Source of the DNA: Macrostomum hystrix | Lineage: Eukaryota; Platyhelminthes; Macrostomidae | Assembly (NCBI GenBank): GCA_950097015.1 | Contig: CATNEN010000011.1 | Span: 3,314,501-3,378,500 of the forward strand | Direction: 5' to 3' | Length of the DNA stretch: 64,000 nt | Part shown: positions 1-9,273 of the stretch, piece by piece | Layout of the letters: the number at the start of each line of letters is the position of its first letter | Position numbering within the stretch: the first letter of the stretch is position 1 | Notes under the pieces: generated by a model | The model's input: only the letters and a program-made list of their open reading frames with translations | Told to the model about the DNA's origin: nothing | The model's database searches: none | Translations under genes and position numbers: made by a program

Positions 1-424
1 CTGCCTGCTCTGCTCAGTGATTACAAGCCAGACACCCACCTCCTCCCGCAAGCCCCCACTATGCAACACGGAGGGGATAGGAAACACGAATCTTGGGCGG
101 GACAAGCGCAAAACGCGGGATGGGGGCCGGGGAGGCAAATGAGAAAAAGGGATTATTTTGTGAGTAAAAGCGAAAGTAGCAATTCAAAGGGCCTTTTATT
201 CTAGTTCTGTCCAATATGCTGACTCTAATTGCCACTTCCTTCTGCTGTGTTTTAGTCGCATAGATTATGTGCTTTACTATTAACCAAAAATTGCTCAAAC
301 AGAAGCTATCTTGATTTCATGCAAAGAAAAATAAATAAACAAATCATGCAATAAGTATTCTCAATTTTGATTAATGAGTTAAAAATAGAGGAAAAAGTAT
401 GCAAAATGTGGAGGCGGATTAGTG
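1..424. other. Non-coding, nothing recognised
   Basis: No coding region or mobile element is recognised here. The short open frame on the minus strand resembles no known family. Confidence 0.5.
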
Positions 425-950
425 ATCTGAGGAGTGGGGTGGATGTAGGATGGCTAGTTCTTAGGGAGTGGGGTGTGTAAATGGTCAGTTTTTGAGGAGT
501 TGGTGGGTGTAGGATGGCCAGTTATAAGGGAGTGGGTGTGTGTAAATGGTCAGTTTTTGAGGAGTTGGTGGGTGTAGGATGGCCAGTTATAAGGGAGTGG
601 GTGTGTGTAAATGGTCAGTTTTTGAGGAGTGGGTGGGTGTAGGATGGCTAGTTCTTAGGGAGTGGGGTGGGTGTAAATGGTCAGTTTTTGAGGAGTTGGT
701 GGGTGTAGGATGGCTAGTTCTTAGGGAGTGGGGTGGGTGTAAATGGTCAGTTTTTGAGGAGTTGGTGGGTGTTGGATGGCCTGTTCTTTGGGAGTGGGGT
801 GGGTGTTGGATGGCTAGTTCTTAGGGAGTGGGGTGGGTGTAAAATGGTCAGTTTTTGAGGAGTGGGTGGGTGTTGGATGGCCTGTTCTTTGGGAGTGGGG
901 TGGGTGTAGGATGATCAGTTTTTAGGGAGTGGGGTGGGTGTAGGACTGCT
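425..950. repeat. Minisatellite, ~35-39 bp GT-rich unit
   Basis: About 14 imperfect copies alternate the blocks GTGGGTGTAGGATGG, (C/T)(C/T)AGTT(C/A)TTA and GGGAGTGGGGT. The open frame at 579-824 is a by-product of the repeat. The same family reappears at 5646-6165, inside an intron of the snurportin gene. Confidence 0.9.
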
Positions 951-1378
951 CCAAAAAAATTTCACAGTCACTAAAATATAAAAACGAATAGAAATAGAAA
1001 TAAATTTGCCCATTTTTGATAAGATATCCGCAAATATTAAGTACTGCGTAAAACTGCTTTTAGTAAAGAAAGAAAAGAAAATTTTAATCAATAAATCAAA
1101 CGAGACTGCGCAGGAAATGAGAAGAAAATATTGTACTGCGAGGTTATCAAGTCGTTACAGACTTACAGCATTGCTTACCACTAGCTTCGTGTTTCTTCCT
1201 GAAAATATTTCCAAGTACAAATTTTATTTTTAAAAACCTCTAAAAAATTTCCGTGCCTAATTAGCAGCAAGGAAATCAGCAAGAGTGCCACAAACCTGTC
1301 AAAATGACATGAAAGACTCAACCGCCAGGAAGGTGCTAATTAGAGAGACTAGACGTTGTCAAAGTTGCGGGAAGGTGT

Positions 1379-1460
1379 CAAATTGACTGTGACGAAGTGA
1401 CAGGAATGTTTCAAAGTGACAGTAAGGTGTCAAAGTGACAGGAAGGTGTCAAAGTGACAA
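1379..1460. repeat. Short ~19-bp tandem repeat
   Basis: Four to five degenerate copies of a unit built on AAAGTGACAGGAAGGTGTC lie just downstream of the THAP fragment on the opposite strand. Isolated, more diverged copies continue to the left as far as about 1290. Confidence 0.7.
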
Positions 1461-1658
1461 GAAAGCGTTGGTCTTGTAAAGTGAGCACAATGCACCAACC
1501 TGACTGACAATAGTCTCCTCCGTGCGTCCGATCGCTTCAAGCCATCGTTCTCGCAGCACGGCTGGCTTCTTCGGCACCCTATAAAAGTGTCTATTATCGT
1601 CCGAGCCTCGGTATCGTGATCTAAATTTGCAATTCGGGAAGCCGCAAGTTGTTGGCAT
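1449..1658 (-). pseudogene. THAP zinc-finger domain fragment
   Basis: A 69-residue open frame starts with ATG at 1658 and has the hallmarks of a THAP (C2CH) DNA-binding domain: an M-P-x-x-C start, Cys5 and Cys10, the HFYRVP segment (compare FHRFP), RERWLEAIGR (the conserved Trp) and a third Cys at 57 followed two residues later by Tyr60 where the family has His. THAP domains bind DNA in P-element transposases and in host transcription factors. Seen: the motif order and the missing fourth zinc ligand. Inferred: either a decayed THAP gene, or a first exon ending at a weak GT donor after residue 53 (exon 1500-1658) with the rest outside the window. I found no second exon to the left. It is not clear whether it was a host gene or part of a transposon. 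Confidence 0.6.
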
Positions 1659-2737
1659 GATTCCTGTTTCTAAATTCTTAATAAATAATCAACTTCCTGA
1701 TTCGGATAAGCTACTAGGGTGGATCGGTGAGCTATAAATCAGTTTGTGTCATATTTTATCAGCGGAAGAATCTGATTATCTCTTTCCCTGCCTGAATTTG
1801 ATTGGTCCGCAGGATTAGGCAGATTTCTAGAACTTTCTCCGCGCTGCATTCGTAGCGTTTTCTGATTTGACAATACAGAGAGCTAAGGACTCTATGCCTA
1901 TGCCTATGCCTATGCCTATGGAATCTCAATGAGATTTCTGTAAGTTGAGGCCTCTACTTAAATCGCCATATTATAAAAGTTGTGTCTATAAGGCTAGGTG
2001 ACTTGTTGCGCAATTTACTCCATCGAGGGCCAAAATCGACGGCCAAAGGCACAGTGAGAGTTTACACTGCCTGACGATGAGAATGTGCCTGCTGAGGAGT
2101 CAGCTCAATGTATACTCAAGTTATCTACTCGCAATCTACTCAACCTACTTCTGTATTTCATTGTTTATCTATAGTTAGCGTAAGATAGAATTTTACGAGC
2201 GTACTGCAAGCCCCATACCTCTCTCCCTAGTCGATGCAATGCCTTTACAAGCGAAATCGATTTTTTCTCATTGCTAGCCAAAGAAACAGTCCCGAATTTT
2301 TGGCCTCCCATACTGCGTACAAACCTAATTCATCTAGCGAGCGCGGAGATTAGGGCTGCTCAGTCTCAAACGACTCCAACGGCTCACCTTTAGATCCCAT
2401 CTTTAGGGATATGAGTTCGAAGGATTGACAGCGGGGAGGCGTGTCGCTTTAATCCCATTTTTCTCTTCCCCTTTCGTCCCATCGCACATAGTGAAATCTT
2501 CGTTACCTGCTGTTCTCGGGACTGCAGGAGAAGGAATTTTACAAATGGACGCCTTCGCTCCCAGTGCAGTTAGAATCCCATGCTCAGTTTTCGAAAAAAA
2601 GGGTATGGGGATACATTGCTGCTGCTGTTCATAAAATGGATTATTAATAATTAAGTAATTACACCTTCTTCATCAGAATCTGATCAGACTGTGTGTGACT
2701 GTTCATGACTTGTATGACTTGCAAATATATGTAAATG
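1659..2737. other. Non-coding, contains SINE fragment and hexamer run
   Basis: No gene is supported. At about 1893-1920 there are about five copies of the hexamer CTATGC. At 1925-1937 lies the near-palindrome ATCTCAATGAGAT, also found in an intron array at 6460-6600. Bases 2004-2110 resemble the body of the SINE family seen at 13.5 and 46.5 kb. Confidence 0.5.
2004..2110 (+). mobile_element. SINE body fragment (family A)
   Basis: Shares the blocks TTGTNGNGCAATTTAC and AAAGGCACAGTGAGAGT, then a TACACTGCCTGACG block, with the longer copy at 13460-13745. The head and tail are missing. Confidence 0.55.
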
Positions 2738-3252
2738 ATATGCAAGTCAGCACTGACAGAAGTGTCTGTGATATGCAAGTCAGCACTGACAGAAGTGTCT
2801 GTGATATGCAAGTCAGCACTGACAGAAGTGTCTGTGATATGCAAGTCAGCACTGACAGAAGTGTCTGTGATATGCAAGTCAGCACTGACAGAAGTGTCTG
2901 TGATATGCAAGTCAGCACTGACAGAAGTGTCTGTGATATGCAAGTCAGCACTGACAGAAGTGTCTGTGATATGCAAGTCAGCACTGACAGAAGTGTCTGT
3001 GATATGCAAGTCAGCACTGACAGAAGTGTCTGTGATATGCAAGTCAGCACTGACAGAAGTGTCTGTGATATGCAAGTCAGCACTGACAGAAGTGTCTGTG
3101 ATATGCAAGTCAGCACTGACAGAAGTGTCTGTGATATGCAAGTCAGCACTGACAGAAGTGTCTGTGATATGCAAGTCAGCACTGACAGAAGTGTCTGTGA
3201 TATGCAAGTCAGCACTGACAGAAGTGTCTGTGATATGCAAGTCAGCACTGAC
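2738..3252. repeat. Minisatellite, 33-bp unit, near-perfect copies
   Basis: About 15.6 copies of a 33-bp unit beginning GATATGCAAGTCAGCACTGA are identical to the base across the array. The unit is 11 codons long without a stop in several frames, so four long open frames (181-214 aa) on both strands are artefacts. There are no splice sites or flanking coding exons. Confidence 0.97.
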
Positions 3253-3904
3253 GCATTTTTTGTCTATCGAAGTGACACTCCCTTGGTCTATTATCTTAAA
3301 TTATTACTCACAGTAGGCACGGCACTATGTGTTTTTTAAGTGACATAAGGCGAGGCACTTGTCGAAAAAATACAAGAGCCAGTTTTGTGACCCCAGGATC
3401 AAGCAGTGACTTGGCTGACTCGTTTCGGAATAGATTTTCGCGGCTACCACCGGGACAACGGCGATATAAATTTCCCTAAATCGGCACAAAAAACGGCCCT
3501 TTTAAGGCCATTTTACAATTTGTTTTTCCTTAACAGTTAAAGTATGCAATTTTTTTTCGAAAATCTTGTATAAGTCGTTAGGTATTTTTTATCAAAGAAA
3601 GAGACAGTAAAACACTATCATAAGGCAAATACGAACGATTGCTAGCCTGGTAAGAGAAAATGCTTCTAATGTTGATAGCAGCGTCGAAAGCACAGAATAT
3701 AGCGCAGAAAGCATGTATTTTTCAACCATTAAAAATCATGCATCACAAGTGGTTGAAATAATTATACAGTATAAGTACAAACAATAAGCAGGTGTAACTA
3801 AAAGAGAAAATAAATGATCAGATGAACAAGAAAAAACGATGAACAAAGATTAGCAGAATGAAATTTTTTTTCTGAATATTACCCATTTCGGGATACTGTA
3901 GGAT
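3253..3904. other. Non-coding, AT-rich
   Basis: No open frame, repeat or mobile element is recognised in this interval. Confidence 0.5.
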
Positions 3905-5185
3905 GTAAGACATGAGGATCAAGGAAATTGGGATAACCAGTATGAAGATCAAGGAAATTGGGATAACCAGTATGAAGATCTAGGACATTTGGGATAATCA
4001 GTATGAGGATCTAGGACATTTGGGATAATCAGTATGAAGATCTAGGACATTGGGATAACCAGTATGAAGATCTAGGACATTGGGATAACCAGTATGAAGA
4101 TCTAGGACATTGGGATAATCAGTATGAAGATCTAGGACATTGGGATAATCAGTATGAGGATCTAGGACATTTGGGATAATCAGTATGAGGATCTAGGACA
4201 TTGGGATAAACAGTATGAGGATCTAGGACATTGGGATAATCAGTACGAAGATCTAGGACATTTGTGATAATCAGTATGAGGATCTAGGACATTTGGGATA
4301 ATCAGTATGAGGATCTAGGACATTGGGATAATCAGTATGAGGATCTAGGACATTGGGATAAACAGTATGAGGATCTAGGACATTGGGATAAACAGTATGA
4401 GGATCTAAGACATTGGGATAAACAGTATGAGGATCTAGGACATTGGGATATACAGTATGAGGATCTAGGACATTGGGATAAACAGTATGAGGATCTAGGA
4501 CGTTGGGATAAACAGTATGAAGATCTAGGACATTTGGGATAATCAGTATGAGGATCTAGGACATTGGGATAAACAGTATGAGGATCTAGGACATTTGGGA
4601 TAATCAACATGAGGATCTAGGACATTGGGATAAACAGTATGAGGATCTAAGACATTGGGATAATCAGTATGAGGATCTAGGACATTGGGATAATCAGTAT
4701 GATGATCTAGGACATTGGGATAAACAGTATGAGGATCTAGGACATTGGGATAAACAGTATGAGGATCTAGGACATTGGGATAAACAGTATGAGGATCTAG
4801 GACATTGGGATAAACAGTATGAGGATCTAGGACGTTGGGATAATCAGTATGAGGATCTAGGACATTGGGATAAACAGTATGAGGATCTAAGACATTGGGA
4901 TAAACAGTATGAGGATCTAGGACGTTGGGATAAACAGTATGAGGATCTGGGACATTGGGATAAACAGTATGAGGATCTAGGACATTGGGATAAACAGTAT
5001 GAGGATCTAGGACATTGGGATAAACAGTATGAGGATCTAGGACGTTGGGATAAACAGTATGAAGATCTAGGACATTTGGGATAATCAGTATGAGGATCTA
5101 GGACATTGGGATAAACAGTATGAGGATCTAGGACATTTGGGATAATCAACATGAGGATCTAGGACATTGGGATGATCAATATGAT
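3905..5185. repeat. Minisatellite, 30-bp unit with internal duplication
   Basis: About 43 copies of a 30-bp unit (GAGGATCTAGGACATTGGGA, then TAAACAGTAT). Variants have GAAGATCTAG or TTTGGGATAATC. The segment ending near 4610 recurs ending near 5152, a shift of 542 bp with the same order of variant units, so part of the array was duplicated as a block. It lies just downstream of the snurportin stop codon. Confidence 0.95.
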
Positions 5186-5316
5186 AATCTAGGAGAATCT
5201 AAGTGATCGGGATAATCTGTTAGAGAATAGAAGATAATGAGATAACATTTGGAAAGATCTTGTAGGATGTACGATACATTGGAATAAATTAACCCGACAA
5301 AGGCAGCGGTCAAAGT

Positions 5317-8300
5317 TCACTCGACCATAGCGTTAGCAGTGGACTCAGATGCAGACTGGTCTCTCCTGCTGCTTGATCGCCGCTGGCTGGCGTCGTTAAA
5401 AGCCGAAGCCATCTGCCTGCGGGTGGCCTCGTATTGCTCAATGTCGGCCAGCCGGCCCGCATAATCTGCCGGAGTTCCAACCGAGTAGCCCGGATGACAT
5501 TCGAGTCCCAGCGCCTCTGGCAGCATGTAGTGCTTGAGCCAGCCAACTAGAGGCGTGGAGCCGAATGTATAGGCCGTACGCCGGTGATAGAACAGGACAC
5601 CGTCCAGCTGTTGGGGATGGAACAGTGGGATCAAATGGGATTTGACTGGGGTGGGTGTAGGATGGCCGGTTCCTGAGGAGTGGGGTGGGTGAAGGATGGC
5701 CAGTTTTTAAGGAGTGGGGTGGGTGTAGGATGGTCAGTTCTTTCGGAGTGGGGTGGGTGTAGGATGGCCAGTTTTTAAGGAGTGGGGTGGGTGTAGGATG
5801 GTCAGTTCTTTGGGAGTGGGATGGGTGTAGGATGGCCAGTTTTTAGGTGTGGGGTGGGTGTAGGATGGCCAGTTTTTAAGGAGTGGGTGGGTGTGTAGGA
5901 TCGTCAGTTCTTTGGGAGTGGGGTGGGTGTAGGATGGCCAGTTTTTAGGTGTGGGGTATGTGTAGGATGGTCAGTTTTTAAGGAGTGGGGTGGGTGTGTA
6001 GGATGGCCAGTTTTTGGGTGTGGGGTGGGTGTAGGATGGTCAGTTCTTCTGGAGTGGTGTTGGTGTAGGATGGCTAGTTCTTAGGGAGTGAGGTGGGTGT
6101 GAGATGACCAGTTCTTAAGGAGTGGGGTGGGTGTAGCATGGCCAGTTATTAGGGGGGTGTGGGATGGCAATTTTTCAACGCAGACTCACAGGAAATGGCG
6201 GCGGCAGCGCCAGAAACTCGGCCAGTTTGTCCCGCTGACAAGAATGAGCCGACACGGTGCAGAACGGATGCCGATTATTGGCGCTCCTGACACCAATGCG
6301 CGGCACAGACTCTGCCATGTTGGTCTCCAGCCAATGAAAGCGAAGCGCTGTCTGTAACCATATGATTGCAACACCGAGTTTTACAGTCTCTATGCGATTA
6401 TCCAATCACACAAAGCTACACAAATGATAAAATTACCTAATGACATCTGAATGAGATTTCCCATTCCCAACAACTGGGATCTCAATGAGATTTCCCTATA
6501 CCCAGCAACTGGGATCTCAATGAGATTTCCCCAAATCTCAACAACTGGAATCTCAATGAGATTTCCCCAAATCTCAACAACTGGAATCTGAATTAGATTT
6601 ACTCATTATTGTGAAATTCTTACCTCGGTATCGTAGAGCTGCAGGTCTCTCCAGTGCATTATGTCCAACACGTGAAAGCTGCTGGTGTCCCAGATGCAAT
6701 CAAGAATTGTCAGGCCAGACTTGCTTTGCCGACAACCGCCAGGCAAATCGGATGGGAAGTTCATAATGCAGCGACCTCTGCGATCGAATGTTCTCGTATT
6801 GCCCTGCCAATGTGTCAATCAATTTTAAGCTATTACGGTAAGGCTGTATAAAGCTGTTCAGTCCATAGACAATTTAAATCCCAACCAATTGGGATCTGTC
6901 ATCCGATATTCAAATTCCAACCAATTGGGATCTGTCATCCGATATTTAAATCCCAACCGATTGGGATCTGTCATCCGATATTTAAATCCCAACCAATTGG
7001 GATCTGTCATCCGATATTTAAATCCCAACCAATTGGGATCTGTCATCCAGTATTCAAATCCCAACCAATTGGGATCTGTCATCCAGTATTCAAATCCCAA
7101 CCAATTGGGATCTGTCATCCAGTATTCAAATCCCAACCAATTGGGATCTGTCATCCGATATTCAAATTCCAACCAATTGGGATCTGTCATCCGATATTTA
7201 AATCCCAACCGATTGGGATCTGTCATCCGATATTTAAATCCCAACCAATTGGGATCTGTCATCCGATATTTAAATCCCAACCAATTGGGATCTGTCATCC
7301 GATATTTAAATCCCAACCAATTGGGATCTGTCATCCGATATTTAAATCCCAACCAATTGGGAACTGTCATCCGATATTTAAATCCCAACCAATTGGGAAC
7401 TGTCATCCGATATTTAAATCCCAACCAATTGGGAACTGTCATCCGATATTTAAATCCCAACCAATTGGGAACTGTCATCCGATATTTAAATCCCAACCAA
7501 TTGGGAACTGTCATCCGATATTTAAATCCCAACCAATTGGGATCTGTCATCCGATATTTAAATCCCAACCAATTGGGATCTGTCATCCGATATTTAAATC
7601 CCAACCAATTGGGATCTGTCATCCGATATTTAAATCCCAACCAATTGGGATCTGTCATCCGATATTTAAATCCCAACCAATTGGGATCTGTCATCCGATA
7701 TTTAAATCCCAACCAATTGGGATCTGTCATCCGATATTTAAATCCCAACCAATTGGGATCTGTCATCCGATATTTAAATCCCAACCAATTGGGAACTGTC
7801 ATCCGATATTTAAATCCCAACCAATTGGGAACTGTCATCCGATATTTAAATCCCAACCAATTGGGAACTGTCATCCGATATTTAAATCCCAACCAATTGG
7901 GAACTGTCATCCGATATTTAAATCCCAACCAATTGGGATATCAATAATCTAATATTCAAAAACCAACCAATGGGACTGTGTACACCTGTTTAGTCCATGG
8001 ACAGGCGGAGGGGCGCCACGCCAACCCGAAATTCAATGTACCAAGCCTGTCTTTATGCTGATAATCGAACTCCCGACCTCTCAGTCAGCAGTCAGAAGCT
8101 CCATACCATTTTGAGTCATACTATAAATCTTCAAATCACTCACCCGAGCAGCCACGACTAGCACCCTCTTGCCCTGCGGACACAATTTGAGCAGGAACTC
8201 AGCTTCGAAATCTTCCGGCACCTCAATGAGCCATTCTGATAGCATCAGCTGATTGCGATAATTGCGTCCCGGCCTACGACGCTTCTGCAGCGATTCAATG

Positions 8301-8701
8301 GAATCGTCCATAGCAACTTCGTCCGCTGCTAGAGTCTCGTCCGTGTCAGCAACCGACGCTAAATCTTCGTTGTCTTCATCGCCATCGTCGCCGAGGCCTC
8401 TAGTCCAGTTGTCTTCAGCCAGACGACGCGCCAGTGCCATAGCATTGAAGCGTCGCTGTTTCTGCAACTCCAGCTCCTTGCGACGTCGTTCGGCCTGATC
8501 GACAACTAAACGACCGCGATTTTTGTACATCGCTTGACGCGACGAAACTAGACTAGCATTCGGAGAAGACGAAGACAGATTCTTAGTAGACGAGGCATTG
8601 GCAAAGCTTTGACATAGGCCAGCCAGTTCGTCATGATTGCTAGACACATCTTTGGCTGCCTGATCTTGAGCAACTGTCTGGTCATTGTTATCTGTGGACA
8701 T
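5317..8701 (-). CDS. SNUPN: Snurportin-1, 4 exons, 396 aa
   Basis: Nuclear import adaptor that binds the m3G cap of assembled spliceosomal snRNPs and hands them to importin-beta. Exons: 8144-8701, 6624-6803, 6190-6351 and 5317-5607 (stop included). All joins are phase 0 with donors GTGAGT, GTAAGA and GTGAGT and CAG acceptors. The spliced length of 396 aa compares with about 360 in vertebrates. Residues ~53-97 form the importin-beta-binding domain (AERRRKELELQKQRR and ARRLAEDNWT). Cap-binding residues are recognisable in QLMLSEWL (Trp156), TILDCI, FHVLDIMHWR and GSTPLVGWL (Trp323), matching the two cap-contacting tryptophans known from the human protein. The N-terminus has a Ser-rich extension before the IBB. 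Each of the three introns carries its own minisatellite. The gene lies 0.57 kb downstream of the TSR3-METTL6 fusion on the same strand. Identification is secure. Confidence 0.95.
5646..6165. repeat. Minisatellite in SNUPN intron 3, same family as 425-950
   Basis: About 14 copies of a ~35-bp unit with the blocks GTGGGTGTAGGATGGCCAG and TTTTTAAGGAGTGGG fill most of the 582-bp intron 5608-6189. Confidence 0.93.
6460..6600. repeat. Short tandem repeat in SNUPN intron 2
   Basis: Four to five copies of a ~35-bp unit contain the 13-bp near-palindrome ATCTCAATGAGAT followed by TTCCCC and CAACAACTGG, inside intron 6352-6623. Confidence 0.85.
6880..7948. repeat. Minisatellite in SNUPN intron 1, 36-bp unit
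   Basis: About 29 copies of a 36-bp unit (TCCCAACCAATTGGGA, then TCTGTCATCC and GATATTTAAA). CCAATTGG at its centre is a perfect palindrome. Blocks differ by GGGATCTG versus GGGAACTG, showing local homogenisation. The 12-codon unit makes 350-residue open frames on both strands. They are artefacts, because the array lies wholly inside intron 6804-8143 of a well-supported gene. Confidence 0.97.
7960..8095 (-). mobile_element. tRNA-derived SINE (family B) in SNUPN intron 1
   Basis: Read on the minus strand, a tRNA-like T-arm (GGTCGGGAGTTCGATTA) at about 8061-8080 is followed by a body holding GGCGTGGCGCC and then TGTCCATGGACTAAACAG. The same CCATGGAC core recurs at 34.5-34.7, 54.97 and 58.73 kb. 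Confidence 0.6.
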
Positions 8702-8779
8702 TTCTTTTGAATTCTCTGTCTGAAATATCAGATTAAAATGTTATGAAATCACACCTTTAATCTGTACTGATGTTTCAAT

Positions 8780-9045
8780 AACTCAAAAGCTCACCCTTGA
8801 TCAGGAGTGGTAGTCTCAAAATCTCACCCTTGATCAGGAGTGGTAGTCTCAAAATCTCACCCTTGATCAGGAGTGTAGTATCAAAATCTCACCCTTGATC
8901 AGGAATGCTATAGTCTTAGAATCTCACCCTTGATAGGGATTGCTATAGTCTTAAAATCTCACCCATGATCATGAATTCTATAGCCTCAAAATCTCACCCT
9001 TGGTCAGAAATGCTATAGTCTCAAAATCTCACCCTTGATCATCAG
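8780..9045. repeat. Minisatellite, ~33-bp unit
   Basis: About eight copies of a unit with ATCTCACCCTTGATCAGGA and a variable AGTGGTAGTCTCAAA part lie in the 0.57-kb gap between the SNUPN start and the TSR3-METTL6 stop, which is the likely SNUPN promoter region. Confidence 0.9.
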
Positions 9046-9267
9046 GAGATCTAAAAATCTAGTCTTAGGGCATCTAATGAAGAAGAAAGTTAATATTAAG
9101 CCTCAGCATAACAAATCAATTGTCATGTAGATCAAAATCAACAAATTTAATTTTGCACGAATTAAACGATCTATTATTATACAAATAACACCAAGTTTGC
9201 AAATACTTCAGTATTAATCTAAAAATGCTCAGAGCCAACACTAAATCAGATCCGATATAAAGTAGCT

Positions 9268-9273
9268 TTTATT
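9268..9273 (-). terminator. Poly(A) signal abutting the fusion-gene stop codon
   Basis: On the minus strand AATAAA follows immediately after the TAG stop of the TSR3-METTL6 reading frame, implying an extremely short 3' UTR if it is used. Confidence 0.5.

Noticed and set aside
2659-3339. Four long open frames on both strands across the 33-bp array
   Set aside because: All are read from identical 33-bp units without stops. There are no flanking coding exons and both strands are equally open, as expected from a repeat whose length is a multiple of 3.
6858-7947. Frames of ~350 residues (repeats of TVPNWLGFKYRM and NQLGSVIRYLNP types)
   Set aside because: They come from a 36-bp minisatellite lying entirely within SNUPN intron 1, between two well-supported exons.
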